Source: Brasilonema sp. CT11 (GTDB lineage: Bacteria; Cyanobacteriota; Cyanobacteriia; Cyanobacteriales; Nostocaceae). From it: a stretch of DNA of 64,000 nucleotides. The stretch lies in the NCBI RefSeq assembly GCF_017982655.1, contig NZ_JABXYX010000009.1, forward strand, positions 1 to 64,000. Reading direction: 5' to 3'. Within the stretch, counting starts at the first letter, position 1; each line of letters opens with the position of its first letter. The notes beneath the pieces are model-generated. The model saw only the letters and a program-made list of their open reading frames with translations, made no database searches and was not told the origin of the DNA. Below, piece after piece: positions 1 through 8,247 of the stretch. Position numbers and translations under genes: made by a program.

Positions 1-1
1 A

Positions 2-856
2 TTAGGAGGACGCTTGGATGCAACAAACGTCTGCTCAAAACCTCTTGTTACTATTATCACTTCAATTAGCCGTGAACATTGGCAGGTTCTCGGTCCTACT
101 GTTGCTGATATTGCCAGAGAAAAAGCTGGTATTCTTAAACTTGGGTGTCCTGCTGTTGTGGGATCATTGCCAAGGGAAGCACAAGAAGTTGTGCGATCGC
201 GTGCTTTAGAATTGCAATGTCCTGTGATTACGCCTCAACCTTCAAAAGTCATTTCTCCAGGATGGGCGGAGTATCAAACACAAAATTCACTCTTTAGAAA
301 TTCAAATTTAATTAAATACCCTTTGCCGTTACAGGGACAAATTCAATTAACAAATTCAGCTTTGGCTTTAGGCGCTATAGAAATTTTACAAACGCAGGGT
401 TGGAAGATATCTGAATCAGCCATTATTCAAGGAATGGCAAATACTAAATGGCTGGGGCGGATGCAATGGACAACTTGGAAAAACCATAAATTGTTGCTAG
501 ATGGTGCTCATAATCCAGCAGCCGCCCAAGTTTTGCGAGATTATGTAAACACACTCAATGTGAAATCGGTTAGTTGGGTGATGGGAATGCTTTCCACAAA
601 AGAGCATGGGGAGATATTCCAAGCTTTACTGCAACCAAATGACCGATTATATTTAGTGCCAGTTCCTGATCATAGTTCAGCCAATCCTGAGGAATTAGCA
701 AAACTGCGATCAAGTATCTGCCCAGAATTGAGCTTTTGTCATACTTACCCAGAATTATTATCAGCCCTTGAGGCAGCTTTTGCCTCGACAGATGATTTGG
801 TAATTTTGTGTGGTTCGCTGTATTTAGTTGGGCATTTTTTAGCTTTTTCGCCGTAA
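2..856 (+). CDS. folC: Folylpolyglutamate/dihydrofolate synthase, 3' part (5' end outside window)
   Basis: FolC adds glutamate to dihydropteroate or tetrahydrofolate with ATP. The frame is open from base 2 and reads LGGRLDATN at once, a conserved internal FolC motif, so the gene starts before the window and the TTG at 14 is not its start. Other marks are [15 protein letters not shown], the C-terminal domain motif [12 protein letters not shown] at about bases 498-533, and [12 protein letters not shown] near the end. The stop (854-856) lies right at the junction with a truncated TnpB relic. The last residues (FLAFSP) may therefore have been altered by that insertion or deletion, although the fold looks complete. 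Confidence 0.93.
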   Translation, partial: LGGRLDATNVCSKPLVTIITSISREHWQVLGPTVADIAREKAGILKLGCPAVVGSLPREAQEVVRSRALELQCPVITPQPSKVISPGWAEYQTQNSLFRNSNLIKYPLPLQGQIQLTNSALALGAIEILQTQGWKISESAIIQGMANTKWLGRMQWTTWKNHKLLLDGAHNPAAAQVLRDYVNTLNVKSVSWVMGMLSTKEHGEIFQALLQPNDRLYLVPVPDHSSANPEELAKLRSSICPELSFCHTYPELLSALEAAFASTDDLVILCGSLYLVGHFLAFSP

Positions 857-1679
857 GCCACGGTTTAAAGGGCAGGGTCAATACAAGACTCTTACCTATC
901 CAAGTTTTAAGCGTTATCATTTTACTAATAACAAAATTACGCTTTCAAAAATTGGTGATGTAAAAGTCATTGTTCATCGTCCAATACCAGATGGATTTGA
1001 TATAAAAACTGTATCTGTCACTAGAAAAGCCAACGGGTATTACGTAACCCTAAGTCTGGATGACAAGACAGTACCCGCAATTAAGCCTGATTTTAACTGT
1101 AACAATATTGTCGGTATCGATGTAGGATTGATTGATTTTCTTGTTAACTCTGACAATGAAAGGATAGGCGCACCGAAGTTTTTACGTAAGGCAGAACGCA
1201 AATTAAAATCTTTACAGCGTAGAGTATCTAGAAGAAAGAAAGGTTCAAATCGTCGTAAAAAAGCAATTGTCCAATTGAGTAAGCAACACAAGAAGGTTGC
1301 AGATACTCGGAAAGATTTTAACTTCAAAACGGCTAAAATTCTACTACAAAAATATGATGTTGTAGCCGTTGAAAAGTTAAATATCAAAGGACTTGCTAAG
1401 ACGCGACTAAGCAAAAGCATTAACGATGCTGGATGGGGACACTTCATATCAATACTTTCAAACAAAGCCGAAAATGTTGGTTTGAAAGTTATAGCTGTAA
1501 ACCCAAACGGGACGAGTCAAGAATGCTCTAGCTGTAGTCATAAAGTTAAAAAGTCGCTATCTCAAAGAATGCATAGCTGTCCTGCTTGTCATCTCAGCTT
1601 ATGCAGAGATTTAAACGCGGCTATAAACATAAAGAACCGTGGGGCACACGGTCTTAAAGCTCAGTCAATGTCCTCATAG
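855..1679 (+). pseudogene. TnpB (IS200/IS605 OrfB) relic lacking its N-terminus
   Basis: The frame is open from about 843 with no good start codon. Recognisable TnpB sequence begins at [17 protein letters not shown] (about 858), directly after the folC stop, so roughly the first 100 residues of the usual ~400 are missing. What remains looks intact: RuvC-I aspartate in [12 protein letters not shown], RuvC-II glutamate in [10 protein letters not shown], zinc ribbon CSSC...CPAC, and RuvC-III aspartate in [10 protein letters not shown]. TnpB is an RNA-guided nuclease encoded by IS605-family elements. A protein could only start internally, for example at the TTG at 1128 inside the RuvC-I motif, which would lose the catalytic Asp. 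I therefore call it a relic. Confidence 0.85.
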
Positions 1680-1680
1680 A

Positions 1681-1740
1681 GGAGTCGCTGAGAAGCCCAT
1701 GCTGTACCTGTACTCAGGTCAGCGCTGGGAGTATGTCACG
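1681..1740 (+). mobile_element. IS200/IS605-type right-end hairpin region (possible omega-RNA 3' end)
   Basis: Just after the TnpB stop lies a structured segment with the inverted pair CGCTGA (from 1686) and TCAGCG (about 1719-1724) around GAAGCCCATGC...GTACCTGTAC. The layout (tnpB stop, short structured tail, abrupt change of sequence) is that of the right end of an IS605-family element, where the guide RNA scaffold of TnpB is encoded. Assignment rests on position and structure only. Confidence 0.45.
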
Positions 1741-1745
1741 AAGTA

Positions 1746-2231
1746 CAAATGCTTAGAGCGCTGTCGGGTTTAACAGTTATCAGTTATCAGTTATCAGTTA
1801 TCAGGTAGGAAACGGATTCGTCCACCCCTTGTTCACTGTTCATTGTTCACTGATTCGGTCAGGCAGGAGAGGATAATATTGCTCAAGATAGAGATAGTAT
1901 TAAATCAATGGGTGGAGTTCAGTGTTGGGAGTTCTTGGATATATTGAGAACAACGAAATATAAACAAGACAAGGAAAAAATGCAAAATACTCCTAACAAA
2001 ACATCCCCTTCTACTACTGTTAAAGTAACCAAAAAGGAAGTTATTTCAGATAAGCAATACTGGGCGCTGAAGGGATGGCGGTGTGTAAAGTAGGGAGCAA
2101 GATGCTCCCACTGCTACCTTTGGGTTTGCAGTCGCCAAGTGAGGCAAAGCCGCCATTCGCGCTGTCTCACTACTCCCTTGTATATACGGTTTATTTTTTC
2201 ATTTTTTCATTATTTTGGCTAAGTCCTGTAC
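1746..2231. repeat. Repeat-rich intergenic region with heptamer repeats and a dispersed hairpin
   Basis: Tandem CAGTTAT heptamers (about 4.5 copies, 1771-1804) are followed by degenerate TGTTCAC-type repeats near 1828-1852. At 2090-2114 lies a hairpin with arms GGGAGCA/TGCTCCC. A near-identical copy occurs at 56805-56829. Apart from a doubtful 37-codon ORF no gene is seen. Confidence 0.7.
1980..2093 (+). CDS. Doubtful small ORF, 37 aa
   Basis: ATG at 1980 is preceded by AAGGA 5 nt upstream, and the reading frame runs to a TAG at 2091-2093. The peptide is basic and rich in Thr and Lys, ending WALKGWRCVK. I do not recognise it. It lies between a TnpB relic and the convergent hisC in a repeat-rich gap, and its 3' end runs into the dispersed hairpin at 2090. 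The only support is the ribosome-binding-like AAGGA, so it may be noise. Confidence 0.2.
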   Translation: MQNTPNKTSPSTTVKVTKKEVISDKQYWALKGWRCVK

Positions 2232-3284
2232 TTATTTGTTTACGCTAACTAACGCTTCTATCAACATCTGATTTTGCTCATCCGTCCCAACTGTAATCCG
2301 CAGCTTATCCTCTAACCCAGGTTGGTTAAAATAACGCACCAAAATTCCTCGTTCCTTCAAACCCAAGTAAATAGACTCTGCATTTGGCTGAGTTGGAGTT
2401 GCTAAAACAAAGTTAGCTTGAGAATCAAGCACTTTCCATCCCAGATTATTCAAATCTTGCGCTAGCTTCGCCCGCGAGATTTTCACTTTATCTGCACAAG
2501 CATTCTTGTAAGCTTGATCTCGCATTGCAGCTGTACCGACTGCTGTTGCGATCGCATCAATGTTGTAACTATCTTTTACCTTAAATAACCCAGCCAGCAG
2601 TTTTGGATTTGCCACCCCAAAACCCATCCGCAACCCTGCCAAGGAATACCCTTTGGACAAAGTACGTAAGACAATCACGTTCTCGAATTCTTGTACCAAG
2701 CGCAACGCGCTATACTCAGCAAAGTCAGTGTAAGCTTCATCAATCGCCACAATTCCTGACACTTGCTGCGCCAATTCCCGCAGATCATCTAAAGGTACCA
2801 CATGACCAGAGGGACTATTGGGAGAAGCAATAAACGTAATTGCTCCATTCGCCGCAACCAGTTCTTTAATTGGTAACTGAAAATCGGCAGGGTAAGGAAC
2901 TTCAACCACTTGTGCAGGTTGTATAGCTGATAAAGTCCGATATAGCACGTAGGTTGGCATGGGATACACGACTTTGCGATCACTCCCCTCCGCACAGGAA
3001 CGCACCAACACATTCAACACATCATCGCTCCCATTACCTACAATAATCCAATCTGCAGGTACTCCCAACGCATCACTCACCGCCTGACAAAACTCTCTGG
3101 CAAATGGATCAGGGTAGCGTCGTAGCCATTCACCATCTAAATTGTGGAGTACCTCCATCGCTTTTGGGGAGGGCGGATAAGGATTCTCATTTGTGTTGAG
3201 TTTGATAATTTTTGTTCCTGGTTTGGGTTGTTCACCAGGAATGTAGCCAGTCATGGCATCAATAGCAGGACGAAAGTAGCTCAT
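2232..3284 (-). CDS. hisC: Histidinol-phosphate aminotransferase
   Basis: PLP-dependent class I/II aminotransferase that makes histidinol phosphate from imidazole acetol phosphate in histidine biosynthesis. Seen: LNTNENPYPPSP near the N-terminus, the NGSDD loop, SPNSPSG, AIDEAYTDF, and the PLP lysine in RTLSKGYSLAGLRMGF. I start at the ATG at 3284 (MSYFRPAIDAMTGY), giving 350 aa. The open frame extends 24 residues further, but that extension is encoded by CAGGGAA-type repeats and is not conserved-looking. The gene is monocistronic here, on the opposite strand to its upstream neighbours. An aromatic-acid aminotransferase of the same fold is the alternative, but the HisC motifs fit well. Confidence 0.93.
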   Translation of the reverse strand: MSYFRPAIDAMTGYIPGEQPKPGTKIIKLNTNENPYPPSPKAMEVLHNLDGEWLRRYPDPFAREFCQAVSDALGVPADWIIVGNGSDDVLNVLVRSCAEGSDRKVVYPMPTYVLYRTLSAIQPAQVVEVPYPADFQLPIKELVAANGAITFIASPNSPSGHVVPLDDLRELAQQVSGIVAIDEAYTDFAEYSALRLVQEFENVIVLRTLSKGYSLAGLRMGFGVANPKLLAGLFKVKDSYNIDAIATAVGTAAMRDQAYKNACADKVKISRAKLAQDLNNLGWKVLDSQANFVLATPTQPNAESIYLGLKERGILVRYFNQPGLEDKLRITVGTDEQNQMLIEALVSVNK

Positions 3285-3299
3285 AGTTAATGGTGGGAA

Positions 3300-3549
3300 C
3301 TTATATACAGGGAACAGGGAACGCTTAACAGGGAACAGGGAACAAAGTACAAGCAAAGTATGTTGTTATATCAAATCCGTTTGTACCTCAGATCTTGCAC
3401 CAGTATCAACAACGAGGCAGAGCCTCGATATCTCGTTCCCAGGCTCAGCCTGGGAACGAGGGTTGGGAGGCTCTGCCTCCCGATTATTGAGAATGGTACA
3501 AGATCTCAGCATTTCCAGGTGGAACCTGGAAACGAGATTGTAATAACTC
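3300..3549. repeat. Heptamer repeats and dispersed palindromic repeat
   Basis: At 3305-3346 CAGGGAA/ACAGGGA heptamers recur. From 3408 to 3532 there are nested palindromes: CGAGGCAGAGCCTCG, then CTCGTTCCCAGGCT...AGCCTGGGAACGAG (about 3439-3462), then GGGAGGCTCTGCCTCCC (about 3465-3481). A CCAGGTGGAACCTGG hairpin lies near 3511. The ORFs that cross it on both strands are repeat translations, not genes. Confidence 0.75.
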
Positions 3550-4851
3550 CTAAGTTCTCGTGCTATTCCACTCTTGTGCTGCATCCTCCACAGCTTTATC
3601 CACAGTCTTCTCACCCAGCATAGCCGCTTGCAAGTTCTCGTAAATTGCTTTTTGCAAAAGTTTTATATCCTTAAGCACTGGAGTTAATATCTCTGCCTTT
3701 TGCAGTTCTTGCGCACTCATCACTCGCGCCTTATCTAAAGTCGAGGCGTTGGCGGGTGAATCTTTGAAGTAGCTGTCAGCAAGAGACTTCGTTGTGGATG
3801 GAAGAACATTCGCTGCTTTGGCAAAACTGAGTTGGTTCTCGTCATTTGTCAGGAACAAGGCGAATTTGAGGGCGGCGTCGGGTTGTTTGCTGTCGCGAGG
3901 AATCACAACGTTCATGACAGCGACATTTTTCTTGCCAGTTTCACCAGTGACTTGCGGTGCGATCGCAGAAACTTTGGCTATGCCTGGCGCATTTTTATTA
4001 ATGTTCTCCAGAAACTCTCCTCCAGAAAACAGGAACGCTGTTTCTCCAGCTTGGTACAAATCCACAGCACGACGATGCCCTTGTGTCAATGTTTCTTTAG
4101 GAATAAGTCCTTTTTTGTATAAGTCTACCCAATACTGAAATGCTGCTTTACCTTGTGGGGAGTTAAATGCTGCTTTACCTTCAGCATCCACTAAAGTCAC
4201 CCCCATTTGTACCAAGGACTCTAACACCTCTGCAGCATCTTGGGGAACGAAGGTTACAAAAAAGGCATATTTACCAGTTTTGTCCTTAATTTGTTGAGCA
4301 GCCTGTGCTAATTCCGCGTAGGTGACAGGTGCTTTATTGATACCTGCCTGTTTCAATAAATCAGTGTTATAAATGGTTAGTTGCGTGGTGAGGTACCAGG
4401 GAATCCCAAAACTCTTGTTATTGAGCGTGCTTGCTTGCCAGATGTTCGGTAAATATGAGGAACGCACTTGTTTTGGGACTTTTGCATCTAAATCTAACCA
4501 GGCATTTCTGCCTGCAAGTTGGGAGGCAAAATCTGGATTGAGGTTAACAACATCAGGCGGTGTTTTTCCTGAAACGGCTGTTAAAATTTTGCTCTCCATT
4601 GCCGTCCAAGGCACGTCAACCCAACTGACTTTTATACCAGGGTTTTTTGATTCAAAAGATGTTATCAGGCTTTTAAAATAGTCAGTAAATTGGGGTTGGA
4701 GTTGCATAGTCCAAAATTGAACATTTGCGATTCCTGATGCTTGTTTTGTGCTATTACCAACATTGCCTGTACCACAACTAACCATCCAACTGGTTAATAC
4801 ACCGAGTAGTGCCCAAATAATTAATTTTTTGAATTTTTGAATGCTAACCAT
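3550..4851 (-). CDS. ABC transporter extracellular substrate-binding lipoprotein (sugar type, family 1)
   Basis: 433 aa, the usual size for a carbohydrate-type solute-binding protein (UgpB/MalE class). The N-terminus is a lipoprotein signal: basic start, a hydrophobic stretch, then the lipobox-like WMVSC with Cys at about residue 26. The mature part has NVQFWTMQLQPQF, GIKVSWVDVPW, PPDVVNLNPDF and AFLFSGGEF, typical of the family. No permease or ATPase gene is next to it, so it either works with components encoded elsewhere or is an orphan. The ligand is not predictable; polyols, glycerol-phosphate or oligosaccharides are usual. Start ATG at 4851. Confidence 0.85.
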   Translation of the reverse strand: MVSIQKFKKLIIWALLGVLTSWMVSCGTGNVGNSTKQASGIANVQFWTMQLQPQFTDYFKSLITSFESKNPGIKVSWVDVPWTAMESKILTAVSGKTPPDVVNLNPDFASQLAGRNAWLDLDAKVPKQVRSSYLPNIWQASTLNNKSFGIPWYLTTQLTIYNTDLLKQAGINKAPVTYAELAQAAQQIKDKTGKYAFFVTFVPQDAAEVLESLVQMGVTLVDAEGKAAFNSPQGKAAFQYWVDLYKKGLIPKETLTQGHRRAVDLYQAGETAFLFSGGEFLENINKNAPGIAKVSAIAPQVTGETGKKNVAVMNVVIPRDSKQPDAALKFALFLTNDENQLSFAKAANVLPSTTKSLADSYFKDSPANASTLDKARVMSAQELQKAEILTPVLKDIKLLQKAIYENLQAAMLGEKTVDKAVEDAAQEWNSTRT

Positions 4852-4998
4852 CGTGCTTGTATTTTATCTAAGTCTATTGGGTTCAAGGTACTTATGAAAC
4901 AATTGTGGAGATTATAAGCTAAAACAATTTCTTCGTAATGATATCAATCCTTAATATCATTTCATTTTTAAATTTGCAATCCAACGAGCAAAACTGTA

Positions 4999-6117
4999 GT
5001 GAAGCTATTCAATAATTTGTTTGGTAAATTCCAGAAAGGGGTTGGTATAGAACTGTCACCGCAACGTGTGAATTTAGTTCAACTGCGTAAGTTACGTCAA
5101 GGTTTGAAACTAGAAACTTTAACATCGGTATCTCTTCCTGAGGGAGTTTTCGTGAATAGTCAAATCGTTGACTCCGCAACAATGGCGCAATTTATTCAGC
5201 AAGCGTTAGCTGAAAGTAACATCAAAGCTTCTCGTGTTGCTACTGCTATACCGGGGCGAGAATCAATTATACGCACCATATCTGTGCCAGCGGAGTTAGA
5301 TGATAAAGAACTACGCCACATGGTACTAAACCACGAAGCAGGTTTGTATTTACCTTTTCCTTGTGAAGAAGCTGATTTAGATTATCAGAAACTTGGGTAC
5401 TTTGTAGATGATGACGGCATTGAAAAAATACAGATACTGTTAGTCGCTACACGAAAAGAAATTACTGATACATATATAAATACATTTGAACTAGTCGGAT
5501 TGCGAATCGATGTTCTAGATATTAACATTTTTGCTTTGATTCGCACACTTCGTGAACAACTTCGAGAATTTGATTCGCAAGAAGCAGTCGTACTCGTGGA
5601 TATAGAATTTGATTGTACAGAAATAGCGATTATTGTTAACGGAATTCCACACTTTTTGCGTACAGTTCCTATTGGAATAGATCTCATGCAAACTGTCTTC
5701 TCTGAAGCCATGAACTTACCTGTTTCACAAGATATAGAACTGTTGTATGAAATATCTATTCCTTTAAGTAATATAAATGGAGAAAAAACGGACGATCATG
5801 ATGAGATTCCTGAAATCAATTCAGGCGTAGTAGCACTGATGAAAGTGTTGGAAGAACTCACTGATGAACTGCGCCGTTCCATTGATTTTTATCTCAGCCA
5901 AAATGAAAATTTGCAGGTGGCGCAAATTATGCTGGCTGGACCTGGAGGCGGACTCAGACAACTTGATGATTTTTTGACACAACAATTGAATTTACCAACT
6001 TCTCAAATTGATCCAGTAGCGGCTTTGTCATTGCAAATTGATGAAGATAAATACTCCTTAGTAGAACGTTCTGGATTGGGAATTGTGCTTGGTTTAGGAA
6101 TGCGAGAGGCAGAATAA
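4999..6117 (+). CDS. pilM: Type IV pilus assembly protein PilM
   Basis: 372 aa, actin-like (FtsA/PilM fold) cytoplasmic protein that binds the N-terminus of PilN and links the inner-membrane alignment complex of the type IV pilus to the cytoplasm. Seen: an early GVGIELSPQRVNLVQL nucleotide-fold start, AIPGRESIIRTI, VVLVDIEFDCTEIAI, and LAGPGGGLRQLDDFL near the end. Start is GTG at 4999 (MKLFNNLFGKF); no upstream in-frame ATG gives a better start. It is the first gene of pilM-pilN-pilO. In cyanobacteria these genes serve motility and DNA uptake. Confidence 0.93.
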   Translation: MKLFNNLFGKFQKGVGIELSPQRVNLVQLRKLRQGLKLETLTSVSLPEGVFVNSQIVDSATMAQFIQQALAESNIKASRVATAIPGRESIIRTISVPAELDDKELRHMVLNHEAGLYLPFPCEEADLDYQKLGYFVDDDGIEKIQILLVATRKEITDTYINTFELVGLRIDVLDINIFALIRTLREQLREFDSQEAVVLVDIEFDCTEIAIIVNGIPHFLRTVPIGIDLMQTVFSEAMNLPVSQDIELLYEISIPLSNINGEKTDDHDEIPEINSGVVALMKVLEELTDELRRSIDFYLSQNENLQVAQIMLAGPGGGLRQLDDFLTQQLNLPTSQIDPVAALSLQIDEDKYSLVERSGLGIVLGLGMREAE

Positions 6118-6297
6118 CAATTCAAAATTCAAAATTCAAAGTATGCCCTACGGGCACGCTACGCTATCAAAAAAAATAAATATAGAACTCATATTTGATT
6201 TTTGACGAAGCTAGGTACACTTTCTGTTCCCTGTTCCCTGTTCCCTGTTCCCTACCTCTACGAGTCAATTCAGAAATAAAACCGGATTTCTATATAA
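6118..6297. repeat. Heptamer repeats in the pilM-pilN spacer
   Basis: The 180-nt spacer carries AATTCAAA heptamers (6119-6140), a short dispersed repeat TATGCCCTACGGGCACGCTACGC (about 6142-6164, arms GCCC/GGGC) and four TTCCCTG heptamers (about 6225-6254). The pilM and pilN genes stay co-directional, so the repeats probably sit inside the operon transcript. Confidence 0.8.
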
Positions 6298-7065
6298 ATG
6301 TATAGTATAAATATTAACTTTCTCAAAAACCGCCAAATTGAGAATAATTTTGAAGAGAAGCAACTAGGAATATCTCTACCTACAGCCAATTTAACACCAG
6401 TGTATATAGGACTAGTCGTTGGTCTATTGTTTCCAGCGTTGGTGGGAGTTGGTTGGTGGTTTGTGCAAAGTAAAAATACAGTATTAGAGCAGAACATCGC
6501 ACAAATGGAACAGGAAAAGAAAAGATTAGAAGTAGAAATAGAAAGTGTTAATAAAATCCAAGTCGAAACAAGTAAAATTAAGCAGGAAACTCAAGCTTTA
6601 GTGAGTGTGTTTGACCAAATTCGTCCTTGGTCAGCTATGTTACAAGATTTGCGCGATCGCATCCCCACAACAGTCCAAATTGATAGCATCAAACAAATTG
6701 CACCCACTACACCAACACAACGACAATCAGCATCCAATCCTGCTGGAAGTGTAGAAATATCTGGGTTTGCTCGTTCCTTTAGCGATGTCAACGATTTCAC
6801 GTTGACTTTACAACAATCTCGTTTCTTCAAAGCTGCACAAACAAAAATTATCACAGCAGAATTAGTAGATGCACCCATACAACCAGGTACTACATCTGCA
6901 ACAAGCTTACAAATCAAACCACCCCAAATAGTCAAATACACAATTCAATCTAGTCTGAGTGATATTCCCGCCTCTGAATTCATTCGTGAATTAGAGCAAA
7001 AAGGCACAGTAGGACTTGTGACTCGGATTCGCAGTATGCAACAGACAGGAGTCATTCCAAAATGA
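6298..7065 (+). CDS. pilN: Type IV pilus inner-membrane protein PilN
   Basis: 255 aa. The N-terminus is short and cytoplasmic (MYSININFLKNR), with the (S/L)INFL-like PilM-binding motif of PilN. A single membrane segment follows at about residues 38-58 (VYIGLVVGLLFPALVGVGWW), then a predicted coiled coil (about 62-100, rich in Glu, Gln and Lys), then a periplasmic ferredoxin-like domain. PilN pairs with PilO to form the alignment complex between the inner-membrane motor and the secretin. It overlaps pilO by 4 nt (ATGA), indicating translational coupling. Confidence 0.9.
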   Translation: MYSININFLKNRQIENNFEEKQLGISLPTANLTPVYIGLVVGLLFPALVGVGWWFVQSKNTVLEQNIAQMEQEKKRLEVEIESVNKIQVETSKIKQETQALVSVFDQIRPWSAMLQDLRDRIPTTVQIDSIKQIAPTTPTQRQSASNPAGSVEISGFARSFSDVNDFTLTLQQSRFFKAAQTKIITAELVDAPIQPGTTSATSLQIKPPQIVKYTIQSSLSDIPASEFIRELEQKGTVGLVTRIRSMQQTGVIPK

Positions 7066-7781
7066 CGGTGGGTGATGATTTCGATTTTGTAGAAGACACG
7101 CAATTTGAGACAAGTTCCTCAAGTTATCCTGTTGCTTTTGGCATCACCTTAACACCAAAAGTGATCGGTCTTATTTTAGGAGTTTTAGGGCTTGCTGGAG
7201 CAGCTTATATGCTGATGAATTTCGTGATGCCAGCGTGGGATAATTTTCAACAGCAGCAAACAAAACAGAACGAATTACAACAGACTATAGACCAAAAGAA
7301 AACTTACATCAAACAAATTGACAAAGTTCAACAGGAGCAAGCGCTTGCTAAACAGCAACAAATTCAAATTTTAGCTTTATTTGCTAACGAGAAAACTTTG
7401 GATACTTTACTGCTGGATTTGAATCGCTTGGTTGAGTCTAGTAACACTCAAGTTTCTGCTGATGCAGTAAAAGCTAAACTGAAGAAATATGTGCCGACTG
7501 GAAAAACTGAACCCATTACTGATGGTAGTCTTGGTTCATTGGTGAATGGGAAACTAAAACGCAGTAGTATCAATATTGAAATTATCGGAACTTACGAACA
7601 AACACAATTGATTTTCCGCAATATAGAGCGGTTACAGCCTTTGTTAATTGTGAAAGACTATCAATCAAGTTTGGTTGCAGAACCTACAACTCAACAGGAT
7701 AAAGTTTTGGTGGGTAGTGTTGAACCAACACTTATTAGTACATCTTTTCAGTTACAGGCATTAATGCCACTGAGTCAATAA
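7062..7781 (+). CDS. pilO: Type IV pilus inner-membrane protein PilO
   Basis: 239 aa. One membrane segment at about residues 33-52 (KVIGLILGVLGLAGAAYMLM), a Gln-rich coiled coil (about 60-105) and a periplasmic domain ending near IVKDYQSSLVAEPT. The start codon overlaps the pilN stop. Partner of PilN in the type IV pilus alignment complex. In many cyanobacteria the secretin gene pilQ follows directly. Here the next gene is an inverted NACHT NTPase after a repeat-filled gap, so pilQ has been displaced or lies outside the window. Confidence 0.9.
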   Translation: MTVGDDFDFVEDTQFETSSSSYPVAFGITLTPKVIGLILGVLGLAGAAYMLMNFVMPAWDNFQQQQTKQNELQQTIDQKKTYIKQIDKVQQEQALAKQQQIQILALFANEKTLDTLLLDLNRLVESSNTQVSADAVKAKLKKYVPTGKTEPITDGSLGSLVNGKLKRSSINIEIIGTYEQTQLIFRNIERLQPLLIVKDYQSSLVAEPTTQQDKVLVGSVEPTLISTSFQLQALMPLSQ

Positions 7782-8247
7782 CTAGGGGTGTAAGGGGGTA
7801 AGGGTGTACTTACAAAGGTAGGTATTTTGGATTTGGTCATTTTTTGACGATTTCAGCCGACCCTTAAATCCTGAAACGACCAAACTACGTTAAATACCTG
7901 AGAATTTTCTCAACTATTTTCGAGATTCCAAAAAACCTACCCTTGAAAGGGTAAGGGTGTAGGGGTGTAAGGGTTTGAACACCTACACAATTCAGCGCTC
8001 GCGCTCTAGGCGTTGCCCCTATACCCCTATACCCCTTGCCCAAACCCTTGATTTCTCGTTTCCATGCGTAATATTATGTCCGGTTGAATAGTAGTCATTG
8101 CGAACGGAGCGATAGCGGAGTGAAGCAATCTCCAGCCGCAAGCGAATTGCAACGCTTGTCTTCGTTGCGTATGCCCTTCGGGCACGCTACGCTAACGCAA
8201 TGACATATCACAAGTAATTTGCCGGACATGATATAAGTCCTACACCC
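7782..8247. repeat. Repeat-filled gap after pilO, with a nested-palindrome MITE-like element at about 8076-8229
   Basis: GGGTGTAAGGG-type direct repeats flank 7785-7975. At 8076-8083 ATGTCCGG is matched by its inverse at 8222-8229. Inside these, GTCATTGCG (8094-8102) is matched by CGCAATGAC (8196-8204). The interior has GC-rich mini-palindromes such as TGCCCTTCGGGCACG. The symmetry, small size and lack of an ORF suggest a non-autonomous mobile repeat. Hairpin-rich RNA from it could end pilO transcription. Confidence 0.7.

Noticed and set aside
3360-3623. Two overlapping ORFs on opposite strands
   Set aside because: Both are forced by palindromes CTCGTTCCCAGGC and similar; not genes.
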